64,000 bases of DNA from Chaunax sp. Z400 (taxonomy: Eukaryota > Chordata > Actinopteri > Lophiiformes > Chaunacidae): contig CM075194.1 in NCBI GenBank assembly GCA_037577475.1, forward strand, positions 5,569,992 to 5,633,991, in the 5' to 3' direction. A program made the position numbers and the translations under genes. Below the pieces are notes generated by a model. That model was not told where the DNA came from, ran no database searches, and worked only from the letters and a program-made list of their open reading frames with translations. Position 1 is the stretch's first letter. Each line of letters opens with the position of its first letter. Below, in pieces: positions 10,358 through 23,629 of this stretch.

Positions 10358-12616
10358 ATGGACCACGGTGGACCACAGCAGCAGCAACATCCCATGGAGC
10401 AGCAGCAGCAGCCGTATTATCCGCAGCACCCTGCCATGATGCGGCTGTATGAGGTCCAGAAAGAGGTGGCGTCTCTGGGGCCTCAGGTTGGTACTTTCAG
10501 TGGCCTGCAGAACGACCGCGACTACAAGCGTTTGGAGCGCGAACTGACACGGCTGCTGCTGGAGGTGGACCAGGTGGACACTGAGGGCAAACCGGAGCTG
10601 CAGGGAGCTCGAAAGAGAGCAGCACAGGAAGTGGAGGGCCTCCTGCGCTACCTGGAGGAGAACGCCACTCATCCGTCCCGTCTGGCCATCGAGGAGCTGA
10701 GCAACGAGGCACAGCGGCTGGTGGAGGAACGCGTGGTGGCCCCTCAGCGTGCCGGCGGGGTCACGGAAATAAACGACGAGCTGGTGGATGCTCTCCAGAA
10801 GCTCATCCTAAGGCTCACCCAAGTCAAGACCGAGGGGAGGGTGCCACTCCGCAAAGCTCGCTACCGGGCGCTGACACGCCTGTGTGCCGTACAGGACGTC
10901 ATCGAGGGGCGCACGCAGCAGCAGACGCTCTCCCTGCCACTGTCGGGGGACACCCATGAAGCTGTGCACTGCATCAACCAGGTGATGGTGAAGGTGAGCG
11001 TGGCGCGCAGTCAGCTGGTGGCTCTGCTGATGGGTCTGAGTGGGAGGGACAGCTGCGCCCACCTCTCACGAATCCTCACGGAAATGCAGGTGGAGCTGGA
11101 CGCTCTGGATGTTTCCGGGAACGCAGCAATCAGAAATTACCGGAAACAGGTTGTGGAGGAGATAAACGGGCTGTTGAAACATCTGGACCTGGAGGGGGAG
11201 GGAGATGACACACGCAGGTAGGTTACGACTAACGAGTCCTTTTCATTCTCAATAAGTCTGGTGTTTATTTTCTCTATTGATCGGGTAATCATTTTGGGTC
11301 ATTATCATTATCAGTCTCGCCTTGAACAGGTCACGTAAAAGGGGTTATAGTTTCAGCTCTAATGTAAATATTACAGATTTACGACTTTCCCACCAGAACC
11401 ACTTAAACATTTTCTATACTTTAGAGTGCGGCTGTGTCGTCCCTACAGTGCAATGAATTTTGATTTGAATCTCTCTTCATTGTTAGGAGTGAATTAGACT
11501 CTTAGACTTGCATAACAATTACTTCATAATGCAGAACAGCAAACTGGACTAATAATTAAGTACCACTCCATTCACATGTTTTTTGTGCTACCTAGTTTTT
11601 GCCTTTAGAGTAAAGAAACTGTTACCAGACCTCCATAGCCAGCTCCTCATCACTGCTGCAGGCTAGCCTGCTACTAGCATAACTCACCAAAATCTCCAAC
11701 CAAACTGTGTGTGGTTGGGTTTCATTGTGGGTAATGTAGGCTCAAGGTTTTGACAAGGATGAAGACGGCATGGAATAAAAAAAATAAAAAAAACGATATT
11801 TTTTGGTTCTGCTGCATCACTTTAGATTTTTTTTAAATTATCTATGGTGTCTGACAGTGTTCTAGGAATGCAATCTTAAATTGGTTGCGTACTCTGAGGG
11901 GTTATGAGCAGACTGTCAAAATAATGATCTGAACACAGGTCAGCTGTTTTTAAACATCAGTTTTAATTGTTGTTTGTATAATTGTGCATAAAATTGTCAT
12001 ATATTGATATTGAATAACTAGAGCAGCACCAAAACTTTCAGGAGTTTTCAGATCAGTGACTGTTTGTTTCTTCAGGTACGACTTGGCGCAGAACAACTCC
12101 ATCCGTGAGATCGAGGCGGTGCGAGCTCACGTGTCCCACCTGCGAGAGGGCGTCCTGCGACACTGCGTGATGGGAGATCTGAGCTTCAGGCCCAAAGCTG
12201 AGCTGCAGAGTCTCCTCACTCACCTGGACCAGGTGGACACGGCCAAGAACCCCTGCATCAGAGAGGCCCGCCGCCGCGCTGTGGTGGAGGTCCAGGCCAT
12301 CGTCACCTTCCTGGACCTCCGCGAGGCCCTGGCCTGCCGTCAACCAGGCCCCAACGAGCACCCGTCGCACCGGGCTGTGTGGCTTGTCCTGGGGAGCCTA
12401 TCGGACCTCCAGGCCCAGGTGCTGGGGTTCGACGGTAAGAGGGCCGACAAGAGCTACATGATGCTGGAGGAGCTGCTGACCAAACAGCTGCTGACGCTGG
12501 ACGCCGTGGACCCGCAGGGAGACGAGACGACTAAGATGGCGCGGAAGCAGGCGGTGAAGTTTGCTCAGAACATTCTCAACTACCTGGACATGAAGACGGA
12601 CGAATGGGAGTATTGA
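10358..12616 (+). CDS. bag5: BAG family molecular chaperone regulator 5 (bag5)
   Basis: BAG5 binds the ATPase domain of Hsp70/Hsc70 and acts as nucleotide-exchange factor and modulator. The coding exons are 10358-11217 and 12076-12616 (acceptor TTTCTTCAG), giving 466 residues from this start. A Q-rich leader (1-27) is followed by five BAG-type helical repeats at roughly 28-101, 115-195, 206-285, 292-375 and 390-466. Each repeat shows the pattern LLLEVDQVDTEG...ARKRAAQEVEGLLRYLE, e.g. LDQVDTAKNPCIREARRRAVVEV in the fourth and LDAVDPQGDETTKMARKQAV in the fifth. The protein ends NYLDMKTDEWEY, the family C-terminus. GC-rich codon use contrasts with the AT-rich flanks. An intron splits the CDS after the third repeat, whereas I recall the human CDS as being in one exon. 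An upstream exon at 6091 may add 19 residues. Confidence 0.95.
11218..12075 (+). other. bag5: bag5 internal coding intron
   Basis: Donor CACGCAG|GTAGGT and acceptor TTTCTTCAG|GTACG join AG+G into an Arg codon, giving DDTRRYDLAQ. Reading on without splicing meets a stop at once (TAG at 11219-11221). The intron is AT-rich and contains no recognised element. Confidence 0.85.
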
Positions 12617-12690
12617 TCATTTTAAAAACACTGGTCACAATGTGGTCTAGGCTGGGACACTGGATGGGACGGCGCTGCAGGAACGTGTAC

Positions 12691-12696
12691 ATTAAA
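12691..12696 (+). terminator. bag5: Possible polyadenylation signal ATTAAA of bag5
   Basis: ATTAAA lies about 75 bases after the bag5 stop. It is a common variant signal. The true 3' end may be further downstream. Confidence 0.35.
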
Positions 12697-13261
12697 AGAA
12701 AAACTGGTATGTTATAATTTCATGGGCTGTAAATATTAATCAAAATCCCCAGAATCCACTGCAGCAGCTGTTTTCTTTTGTCTCTTTAAGTGGTAGTCGT
12801 GGCCGACCCTGCTGAGAAAACACAGAACTCCTTTTGTGAAACACAATTTGAAACTTTTTCTTTTTGACTCTCCTGTACGTGTGTGTGTGTGAGTTGTTGT
12901 CTGTTGCCGTCGTGCTTTGTGTGTGGTTGATGAAGCCTGCTGCTGAAGCACTAGATCATGCCTGTTAGCATTGGTCTTATCCTCCGGACTGCACTTGATG
13001 TCAGTGAATTACCCGAGTGTGGTGAATCTCTAAGCCGCGTCTTCCCCGTCTGGCCTGATTCATATGAGGTTGAGTCGTGAGAGAGCCATTGCATGTGTTA
13101 TACACACATGATCTAATTAGAGAGAATCCTCCACTGCTACTGTGAGACTGGGGCTCGGTCCAGGTTGTGACTACCCCGGGTTTGGGTGTTCAAATATCAA
13201 ACTTTTATCAGAAACTGTTTGGGCAAAGTAGATGGCATAAACAAATGGTAAATGGAAATTT

Positions 13262-13435
13262 AATTAACTCCACCAAGGAGGTTATGTTTTCATCGCCATT
13301 TGTTTGTCAGTCGCAGAAAATCTTCAAAAAAGTTCCTAATGGATTCCAATTAAACTTTGTGGAGAGGTATCCCTTGGAATGGGGAAGAGGCTCTTGGATT
13401 TCATGGTGCAATTATTTTCAGCCTTGACGTTCTCG
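13262..13435 (+). repeat. Dispersed repeat with GGAGGTTATGTTTTC start
   Basis: It begins CTCCACCAAGGAGGTTATGTTTTC and continues TTTGTTTGTCAG...TTCCAATTAAACTTTGTGGA. This is a very common teleost repeat type. Related copies lie near 27240 and 42165 (same strand) and 4260-4560 (opposite strand). Confidence 0.6.
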
Positions 13436-14929
13436 TTTATTCTGCAGTGAAATGTGCTTTTACACAATTTAGAGATTTGGGTATTCGAAGCAGAGCTGAG
13501 GCTGGTTTCACAAACATCGAGAAATATGTATAGAAGCCAAGCCGATCTGTGTTTAAACAGATCTCATTAGAGGGAGAACAGTGGACAGTTGCAGTATTGA
13601 TGTAAGGTCACTCTCCACTCCTGCGCGAGTCTGTTTATCCCCTCAGCATCAATCCGTATCTCTGGTAGCGCTCCAGTTCACGTGACGGCGGCGAACTCTC
13701 CTAAATCCTGCAAACCAGAGCCGTTATGGGCATCCGGTGGAATGACAGAAGAAGAAAGGCAGGCCTCGGTACAGCTGAGATTCTGCAGCGTAGATAAAGA
13801 TGGCAGGAAACTAAAAATCGGTGTTGAGATGTTATCTCGTGAAGCATCCTGTCAGCCATTAATAGGATGTTTAACAGAGCGCAGGATGTTTGAAAAATAA
13901 ACCTTTTGCCTTGGTGCTTGTGTAGCTGTTAGTCTGTAATACGCTTCAAATGTCTGCCGTAACTTCGTATGATTGTGCTTGAGGTTTTAAATTCAGAGAT
14001 GGAGGAGAGGAGGCGAAATTTTGCTGCTGCTTTAGGTTTTTCTTTCTATCCACTGCTTTCCACTGACGGAGAAGCGCGACTCGGATCCCCCGGGGAGAGG
14101 AAGAGGATGGGAGGCGGTTGTATCCACCGGATTGACACATCAAGGCTGAAGCTCACAGGGCCAACTGTCGGGTCCTGCGCTGCATCGAGTGTTGATGGTG
14201 ATCGCAGTCGACAGAGCCTTCTAGAAACTTCTCAGAGCTGCTGTTCGAGACGGCGGGAGGGAGGGGAAAGGAATGGAGGAGAAGTTCAAATCTCTGTGCC
14301 TTTATTTTTCACCCTTCCCTGTGAACCTGTTTGTGTAAAAGCAGCCATGAAGGGCAGCGAGTGAATGAGGAGAATTAGCAAATCAGTATTAAAGCACTGA
14401 ATGTGTTTATGGAGAGCACCTTGGCCATTGTTAAACATAAGGAATTTGCACTACTTGTCAGTAATTGAGGCTTTTTCAAATTTATTTATTCCCTGGTGGT
14501 GTTCTCGTCAATAATTAGTGGTTACGCAGACTAGTACACGATCCTGGTAGCAATGCGTCACATTGTGCTTTCACACTGCTAACAGCCTTGCTGATGGGGC
14601 CTCTTTTTGACTCTGGAAACAATCAGGCATTACTAGCTGATATTCATCCAACAAAACAGAATAATGAGCCGATTAGATCACAGCTTCCTCCTTACCTCTA
14701 AAAAATACACTAACCATTCTGTTTTTGTGACACGTGAATATCTGCTGAAAGATTTAGAATTTCAGAGCTCCTTCTTGACCTTGGAAAGTTGACAAAGCAA
14801 TCAGACCTCATTCAGTAGCTGATCTGGAGCTCAGTCATATGACATAATCTCCATCAGCAGATGGAGTTTGCCCAGTTGACCTTACAATCAAATTTTCTTC
14901 CCCAGCTTCTCAGCTCCAGAGCATTATAA

Positions 14930-15005
14930 TAATATATATATTATAATTATTAACAATTAATAATTAATTATATAATTAATTATTAATTATATAATTATTA
15001 ACATT
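14930..15005. repeat. AT-only tract with perfect palindrome
   Basis: The tract is almost pure A/T. Bases 14955-14988 form a perfect 34-base palindrome centred between 14971 and 14972. It could extrude as a cruciform. No coding signal. Confidence 0.85.
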
Positions 15006-18000
15006 ATTGACGGATTACGGAAAAGCAGTTCTTACCTCTGATCCAGTAAGATGCGGCTTTGACCAGAACACGCATGCATGCACCTACGTCATCGCACTGC
15101 ACTCGCCCTCCACACTGACAGCCCCATCTTGTGGAGCCTTGTAATCATGACATTACAAGTGTACATGTGGCAATTTAATCCTATAAAACATTCCTGGATC
15201 CAGACGGTGTTCCGGCTCACCACCAAAATCGAATGGATTTTTCCTTGGGCCACTTCCGACATCTCCTGAAAATGTAATTAAAATCCATCCATTACTTTTT
15301 GTGTTATCTTGTACAACAAACAAGTGGGAGTGGTCCTCCCATTTGCTGGTTGCTCACAGTGTGAACGCAAACTGAAAGTTCAAACGTCCCAATAGTTTTC
15401 CGCTCATATGGAATCAAAACTAAAGCAAATCTCTGAGACGCCCAGAGACCCTTTTTCTGTGCATTAAGCTGCTGTTGGCGCATCACCTGCAGCTCAGGCT
15501 CCTGGGTATGAAGCCAACTCACATGGGAGAACATTAGATTAAACAGTGTTCAGTAAACACCGTCAGCCTGCCTGTTGTTGCAACACATGGTCTATCACAG
15601 TGAACCTTATGCTCTCTCAGACCAAACCAACCCGAACACACCTTAAGTTCACAACCTCTTTTTTTGTACGCAGTAATATATAAAGATGTACATTTACATC
15701 TGGCAGTTCACTGTGTTTCTGCACAGTCCTTCCTATGTAAAAAATTCATTTTAATTGTTTGTTGAAATATGAAGAAATGTCACTTTTTCTGTCTTGTCAT
15801 CATCATGTCTCAAAACCTCTGATTTGTTTTTTTCCATTCAGTATTAGTGGCGCCTTCTTAAGTAAATTTAAACTCTGGTTCATGAGTACAAACTAAAAAA
15901 GAAGGATGGCAGCAAAGTAAAGCAACATTTTCTAAACGTTTTCTTTTTTTTAAGTGAAGCAAAACGGAGCCAGTAACCCATAGCGATGTCACCACTGCTG
16001 CTTTTATTCTGTGCTGTATATATGTGGATCCTGGTCCCCAGTAGATTTACAAACCAGTTCCTTTTGTGGATTAAGAAGAATTGGATTTAATAACCGTATT
16101 TTAATGCAATTTCTTGCCGCCAAGAAATCAAGAAATGATTTTATAGGTCTAAAAGAAGGCGGCCATATTTCTACATTAACTGCACGAGTGGGACGGTTTG
16201 TCAAATGAGTAGTTTTTTTTTTACTCAAGTAAGGTCCAGGAAAAGTCATGGATCAACTAAAAGGCAGCTGGTAATTTATTCTCATATTTTGAATAAATTA
16301 TGAACAATTTTTTTTAAAAGGCAACAAATATTTACTGTTAGTCGTTTTCAATCATTTCCAAGAACATCTGGGTAAACAGTGTGTTACACCACAAGTAAGT
16401 GTTTGATTTAGTGAAAATAAACTACAGTCTGTGTGTTCATGAAGGAACACGTCACCCAGTTTGCAGACAATAATTAATATATCAGGCTTCGGATGAACTC
16501 ACAATACTTGTTAGGAGGATATATTTATTATTGGTTTTGGTATTTTCATGGGACTTGCTGACAATAAGGAAAAAAATTAATATTATTGCACTTATCCTTT
16601 AAAAATTGAGGTCACTTTTAAAGCAAAGCCTCAGAAAAAGATGGATATTACTGTGTTTTCTGAGAAAGATTCCCAAAAGGGTTCATTACTAGATTTACAG
16701 ACTTGAAGTAATGACATTTTAAAATCGGTATTGAATTTGAATCAGCATTCAAAGGTCCAGATATTCCAGTTTCTCCTGCCTGTATTCACATTTTTTCTCC
16801 ACCCAGACGTTCTGTACCCCCCCCCCCCGACACAGCCGGACCGCTAAAAGCAGCTCAGGCTTGTCAAAGTGTGTCTGAACCTGGTGGCACTGGAGTCCAT
16901 TAGTAAGAGGAGTTTAAAAGATTCAGACCCAGCGGGTATTGGAAGGTAGAGGACTCCTGTCAGCCTTTTACAGGACGATGCGTTTACACCAAACACCAAA
17001 TGGAGTGAGTTACTTGAAGAGGTTTAAAGATTTCATTTATTCCTGCTGTAGATTGAATGTAGTCATGTGGAATGTTTTGTCTTTATTTCATCGAACCAAA
17101 GTTGATTTGAGGAAGGGGAGATTTGAATTTCAATATGATGGATACCAGCTGTTCAAGAGGTGGTTTGCATTTTGTGTGACATGATCATTGACACGCCTAA
17201 ATTACCATAAGACTGCCCGTTTGTGGACGGAGCAGAGATACATGACAATGTAGTCTTACCGTGATCTCACTTTCATTACTCTCAGCTACAAATCAAATCA
17301 GCTTCTTTTTCCAAAATTAACCATTATTAAATCACATCTCAAGCATATCGAACAACTTCTTAAAGCACTGCGTTCAAACTAAGCTAACCTACGTTTGAAC
17401 TGAAAGGTTAGCTGGTGGAACAAACGATCATACAACGCAGGACAAAAGTTGATTATTTATATGTGGTGATTCAGAAACGTGTTACAAAGCAAAATGATTG
17501 GGAGGCTGGAGAAGGGGAAAAAGTCCTATTATTCAAATGCACTTTTTTATGTTAATTAGTCTGTTTGTTCTTGCTTTTCTGTAAATGACAGGAATGTGTT
17601 CAACGATTGAAAAGGTGTTGCATCTTTTTTTTTTCTTTTCCAAACATTCTCTTAAGTCGCCTTTAAATGCATTGATTTTAGCAGGCTTTTGCTGTTTTTC
17701 CTCCGAGATGCGCTTGTACAAAAAAAAGCACACTGAGACTGGAGAAAACAAGCCGTGCGAATGCTCCATGGATGGTTGTGTTTTGAATTTGTATTCCCAC
17801 TGCAAAATAAAGACAGCGTGTCATGATCGGTGTACGTTAGTGTTTTCATTCCCCAGACTAGTCGTTCTACAGAGAACACGACAAGTTTCTTGATCTCTGA
17901 TCTCGAGCTCTAAAATGCTGACTCAGGGTTATTTTAAGAAAACCTACAGCATCGGCGAGGGACGCTGGATAAAAGACATTTCAAGCATCACAAACTCCGT

Positions 18001-18573
18001 CCCTGCTGCAGATGGCATTAAAATTTTAAGCTGCTGCTCTCATGCAGAGCAGGTAAGAGAACACGTCTGATGCAGGAATCGCACCAGGGATCTGACAGGG
18101 ACGCGGCAGGTTTCTTAACATCTGCTGAAATATTTTATCTCCCAAGATATAAGCCAGTCTGAACATTAAGCATCGACACAAAAAAGGTGGTCAGAATAAA
18201 TTTCAATTCAACTCTATGAGCAAATTTGCTGATGAGGCTGGTATACAAACAGCTTTTTGATACATCTTGCATACAAACAAACAGACAAACATGGGTCACT
18301 TTTAAACATGGATGATCCCTAATCATTTTTCATAATCTTTGCATGGCAGGCACTCAAAGCGTAGGAATTCAATCAGTCAGATTATATGGAAAAACATCAG
18401 CAGGTTGAAGAATGAAAGGAGGAAGGATTTTTTTTTAAATAAAAAAAAAACACACCTAATGGTTCCCTTTCAGTTTTAAGTCGTTCTGATTGTGACCTTT
18501 GACCTTCCAGTTGGGAAAGAGTGAAGACATGTCTCATTAGCATTACACAGGAACAGACCAGTTTCACATGTGG

Positions 18574-18587
18574 CCACCAGAGGGCGC
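18574..18587 (+). promoter_or_regulatory. CTCF-like core motif
   Basis: CCACCAGAGGGCGC matches the vertebrate CTCF core CCASYAGRKGGCRS at all 14 positions. Occupancy cannot be judged from sequence. Confidence 0.5.
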
Positions 18588-21129
18588 CTCATGCTCAGCT
18601 CTGCAGGGCAGCCTGTCAGGCAGCAGCAGTGGGGGGCTCATCTGCTCTGGGAGGCTCCAGTCCCACACACACAGACACAGACTGAGCTGATGAGAGCAGA
18701 CAGTGGTGTGTTATATCTCTGAGAGGCTGCTCTGATTGCATAAGCTGCAACTCGGAGGCGATAAACATTTCACTGGATCGCCACGGCAACGTCAATACCA
18801 TCAAGGCTGTGGTGACTTTCAGGCCGCAGGTTTGAAGGACATTCAGATAGTGAACACTTCAGTATCATATCCCAGTTTTAATTACTTTATTCTATGTTCT
18901 AAAAAAAACACAAAAACTCTAAACCAGGTTTAAATTTAAAAAAATAATAATGCAGTTCTTTTCTCCAGTGCAGTAGTTCCGGAGAGTTTCTTATACAACA
19001 GATCCTTTATTAATACAAAAATATTGACCCTAAGCTCCAAAAATGTTCATATATGGCAAAGAAAAGCAGCAAATCCTCACTTTACAGAAGCTGGATTTAT
19101 TGAATGTTTTTGATGGAAACATTAATAGGACCCAAAATGAAGGCACGAGGCAGAGACCTGACAAATGCAGTTCAATTATTTAATGAAAATCAAAAATGAC
19201 TGAAGATCCAAACTATGAGGCAAACTGTGTTCATAGATAATTTTTAAAAAACTCATCCAGAACAACAGGCAGGTTGGATCACAGGAAAATAAAAAAATGG
19301 CATCAAGGCAATAAATAAAAAAAAAAAACAGAGGACAAAAACAGAATCCAGAGTAAACATAAAAAAGACAAGAAACTTAAACTGGGCATGAAGGACTAGG
19401 AAACAAAACCACATCAGAGCCTGAAAGTGTATTAGTGTAAATATTAGCATCCAAACACGACGAACTAGCGCAGAGGACAGAAACACAGACTACACAGGTA
19501 AAGAGAGGAGACAGGAAAAGAGACAGCATGGAGAACAGAACTGTCAAAATGAAACAGAAAATACAGAACCTTCAAACCTCAGAACTTCTGCTTTTATGTC
19601 ACCTTTTATTCTCTAAAGGTCTTCTTCAGATAAAAACCTGCTAATTATTTCATTTTGAACAACAAATAAGATGGTAGCTGGCAGTAAACTTCAGTTATCT
19701 TCTAGCTTTAAGTATTACTTTACCAATCTTAGCTTTTCTGTTAGCTTTAAGCAGTAAAGTCAATTGTTTTTGGCATATTCAGCGGAAAAATAAGCCATAC
19801 CACAGGAGATGGTTTGGGATTTAGTTTTATTCTCATACACATCATCTCAAAATCAAAATCAATGAATACAACATTTTATTTATACTAAATACAGCTGTTA
19901 CACATCAAATTTATTTTATCTATTTTATTTGACCTTGATTTAACCAAGAAGTCTTGTTGAGATTAAAAATCTCTTTTACAAGAGAGACCTGGCTGAGGTA
20001 GCAGCCAATCACACGTATTAAAATGCTACAAATACAACATGTTATACAAAAATCCACGATAAAACAACACAGATGATTCATACATAGTGGCCTCTCAAGA
20101 AAAACGTGCACGTCTACATCACCACATTCTCTCAATAGATAAATAATAATAAATACTAAACAATTGTGACAAAACCTCTATTTTTTACCTGAGGAAGAGT
20201 CAAGAGGCAGCTCGGCTAAAGTCAGGAGGAGGACACAGAGGGATGCATGGACAGAGATTAAAGGCAGTATGTTGACAGGGTGGTGATGCTTCTGTCATGA
20301 ATAAAGCAGAAAAAAGCATGACACTCTGAGATGTGCAAGAATGTTGTGCAGAGCCTGGAGACGAGAACTAAATTCCTATGAATAAACCGAGGGTATGTCT
20401 GCTTTTTATGTTTAAAATAGTCACACAGAAGCATCGCTCTGCACAGGGAGGAAGGCAGAGAGCGCCTGGGGAGGACAGTCGGATGTATGGAGGGTTATGT
20501 CATGCAGTATGCAGCAGGGTCCCTGGTGCTGTCAGCTGTGCAGCGGTGCAGAAACAGGAGGTTATGTAATATTCCCAGAGCCTTTTTACTGGGCGAGAAG
20601 AGCCTGCATCGATTACTGTGAGCTGCTATCGCTGCAGAGCTGAGGGGTTGAAATAAAATGGTTTCTAATCTGTTTGACCTGTGTGGCAAAGAAGTGGAGG
20701 AGAAATTGATTCTGTGGGAAGAAACACAACCAGTACTTAATGAGACAAATGTTGATTGACTTGTATTATTGTACAAAACATTGTAGAAACAGAGTCGGGG
20801 TTTCTGGCATAACTTCACCTACTGTCAAGGTGCACGGAGAAAAGAAAAATGGTCCAAAGAGGTAAAAACTCCTATCAGGAAGTTCACAATCAGCACAGTC
20901 ACTATTATTGTGTGTGCCATAGTTATGTGGAGCTCACCTCATTGATGGTTTCTGACTGAAGGAAGACTATTTTTATTTCCATTATTAGTGTGATCTACCC
21001 AGATATTTCCCCACCCAGAGGAGGGATTCAAACCTGGCAACCCTCCAGTAACAAACCCACTTCATGTCTTTAAGGTTGCTGTGACCTGACAGCTTGAATA
21101 TGTGAGACATTTGGAGAAGAGACATCCCC

Positions 21130-21416
21130 CCTCTATCCATCCATCCACCCATCCATCTATCCATCCATCCATCCCCCCTCTATCTATCTATCTATCTATC
21201 AATCTATCTATCTATCTGTCATCTATCTATCCATCTATCTATCTATCATCTATCTATCCATCCATCCATCCCCCCTCTATCTATCTATCTGTCTCTCATC
21301 TATCTATCTATCTATCTATCTATCCATCCATCCATCCCCCTCTATCTATCTATCTATCTATCTATCATCTATCTATGTATCTATCTATCATCTATCTATC
21401 TATCTATCTATCTAAT
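21130..21416. repeat. Tetranucleotide (ATCT/ATCC)n array
   Basis: The array alternates runs of ATCT and ATCC with repeated CCCCCTCT interruptions. This makes a higher-order block (ATCC)3-CCCCTCT-(ATCT)n seen several times. The apparent open frame through it (IYLSIYLS...) is a by-product of the repeat. Confidence 0.9.
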
Positions 21417-22024
21417 GTGTGATGGATCACTGGTATTATCTCTGTGGTTGTAACACTGGTACGTGATGGCGCCATATTTGGCCCGTTGCCACAGCAACAG
21501 TAGGATTTACTCACTTGTCCGTGGCCTGTGTATATTATTGTGTGTCTCCACACCCACGTATTACATCTCCAATTCACTCCGAGCCCAGAGTGAATTCCGA
21601 GGAAGAGGCAAAGAGCGCCGGCGGTGGCGGAAATAGCGAGGGCGTTACCTGTGATTTGTGATTTGCAGAAGAAGCATTAGTCCATAAAAGTTGACCTAAG
21701 AAGCCTTTGTGGGTATTAAAGTCAGCTTTGCATGAAATAAAAACAGATTTAAAAAAAATACTTGTCATTTTCCCCATTCAGAGAGTTATTCACTCCACTT
21801 GTGTGGAAAAAAATGCATTTTCTATTTATGTTTGCATCTGTAGATACACAGGAATAGCATGAGCGCCTGAGCATGAGAACTTCAATGTCATATTTTATTC
21901 AGCTTCATAAAGTCTAATGCCATAAGTGCCTTTTCTACAATGGAGAACTGGGATACAGTCCACTTAGAGCTGACGTCTCCATTTCAGGATGCAAAGCACT
22001 CCGTGCTGACTGCATGACGCGAGG

Positions 22025-22040
22025 CTGGCACACCTCTGAG
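22025..22040 (+). promoter_or_regulatory. Weaker CTCF-like motif
   Basis: GCTGCAGGGGGCAG in this segment fits 12 of 14 positions of the CTCF core. It is much less certain than the sites at 18574 and 59665. Confidence 0.2.
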
Positions 22041-22977
22041 CTGCAGGGGGCAGCCGATCATCGTCCAACACCTCCAGGTTTCTTCTCACCTTGAAAACGA
22101 CATGTGCTGTGTGTGGGATTTTTAGGACAAGGGGAGATTATTGTTCCCTCCCCTCTCCCCTCTCCCCTCTGTGGGAATCTGTGCAGTCTGTTCCCAACCT
22201 GAGCTGCACAACCTGTGAGGCTGTGACACAAATGTTTTAATGGAACAGCAGGAAAAAGAGAGACAAGACAAAATTAGCTTCTTTTTTTTTTAAATTGCAG
22301 TTGTGCTATATTTAAAGAGGGTTGAGAGTGAACAGGAAGCTTTGGAGTCCTAAAAGGGAGACAAAGGTTGTAAGTTGGGTTAAGGCGGCATGTAAAAAGC
22401 AATGAAGTACCTTTTCTTTTTGGCCAATGATTGTTTGGACAAAGAACCAGCTGCCATAAAAAAAGCAATATACCAGGTTTACTGCCTCATAGAAATATAG
22501 GACACATTCCAGCACACTTTCTGCACCTTGAATCCCATTTTACTATCAAGTTTCTGTCATCAGCTGATGTGTAAAGTTTGATAAAAGTTACATTAGAGCT
22601 TCTCTGATGTTCCCCACATTTCAGGGCATGAGGCAAAGGATAGCAGGGACACTAAAGCGGCACTGGCAGAGCAGCTCGACTTAAAAGTGAGTTCGTGGCA
22701 GTCACGATTTATTCATATCGCACATTTCTATGTTGAATCGAGAGTATGGTAAAACGTTCAAGCAGAAATGATGTAGCGCACTGGATACAGGGAGAGTGGC
22801 TGAGGTCAACGGGCCTCCTATGGGACCATGGGGTAATTATAGGAGCAGGTTCAGGTGACTCCTAAATATAGGGAACTATACGGTATGGGGCAATGGAACG
22901 GCAAGGTGTGGCTAAAATAGGACTTATATTGATCAGACATCACCTCAAATGAATGATGATGATGCTGCTCCGGATGT

Positions 22978-23045
22978 GTCAGATAAGATAAGGTAAGATG
23001 TATTTTTATTGATTTCCCATGGGGGAAATTCAGTTTGATAGCAGG
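22978..23045 (-). mobile_element. 3' tail of a non-LTR retroelement
   Basis: On the minus strand this reads AATTTCCCCCATGGGAAATCAATAAAA followed by a (TTATC)n-like tail. The form, with CCC.GGGA.TCAATAAA before a short repeat, is typical of teleost LINE/SINE 3' ends. The plus-strand copy near 31600 has the same design. Confidence 0.5.
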
Positions 23046-23629
23046 GATGAGGTAGCAGAGAGAAATGTATTAAGAATAAAAATACAATAACATGAAAAAT
23101 AAAATTGAAATAGGATAGAAAGATGAATAACATTGTTTTTATATAACCCATTCAGGTACATGAGCAGTGGCTCCCCATCTCTAAATATATAACATACGAT
23201 ATGAATGAGCTTGGAAGGGGTAAAAACCCAGGAAAAGCTCCAGCTATTAAAGAGGTAAGTATTGATTTATAATCAGACTGTGTGTAGCTGATAAGAGTCG
23301 AACGTCCGTCCTGCTTCCTGGTATTGGTGCTGAGCTACTGCAGTGTTGTCTGTTTGGCCAAAGTCCAGCCTGAGCCTTCATATCTGCTCTCCTTCGCTGC
23401 ACGTTCACAAAGCTGGGGACAAACGTACTCTGCACCTCGCAATACCAGCAGGAATGTGACGCACCCTGCTGCCACTGCTCCTACCCACCATAGATAAAGA
23501 TACAGAAGCTGTGCCACTGTTTCTACTAATGCAAAAACATTTTTATTTATTTATCCTTTTTATGTGATCCTGTCTTGGACAGTTTGCCATGAAATTGCAT
23601 CCTAAAGACTTGTCCTAGAGTACCACAAT

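Noticed and set aside
13969..14364. A 131-codon plus-strand frame in a GC-richer segment
   Set aside because: Composition is low-grade, no family resemblance, no splice or promoter support; possibly regulatory DNA.
21102..21422. A 106-codon Ser/Ile/Tyr/Leu-rich frame
   Set aside because: Product of the ATCT/ATCC array.
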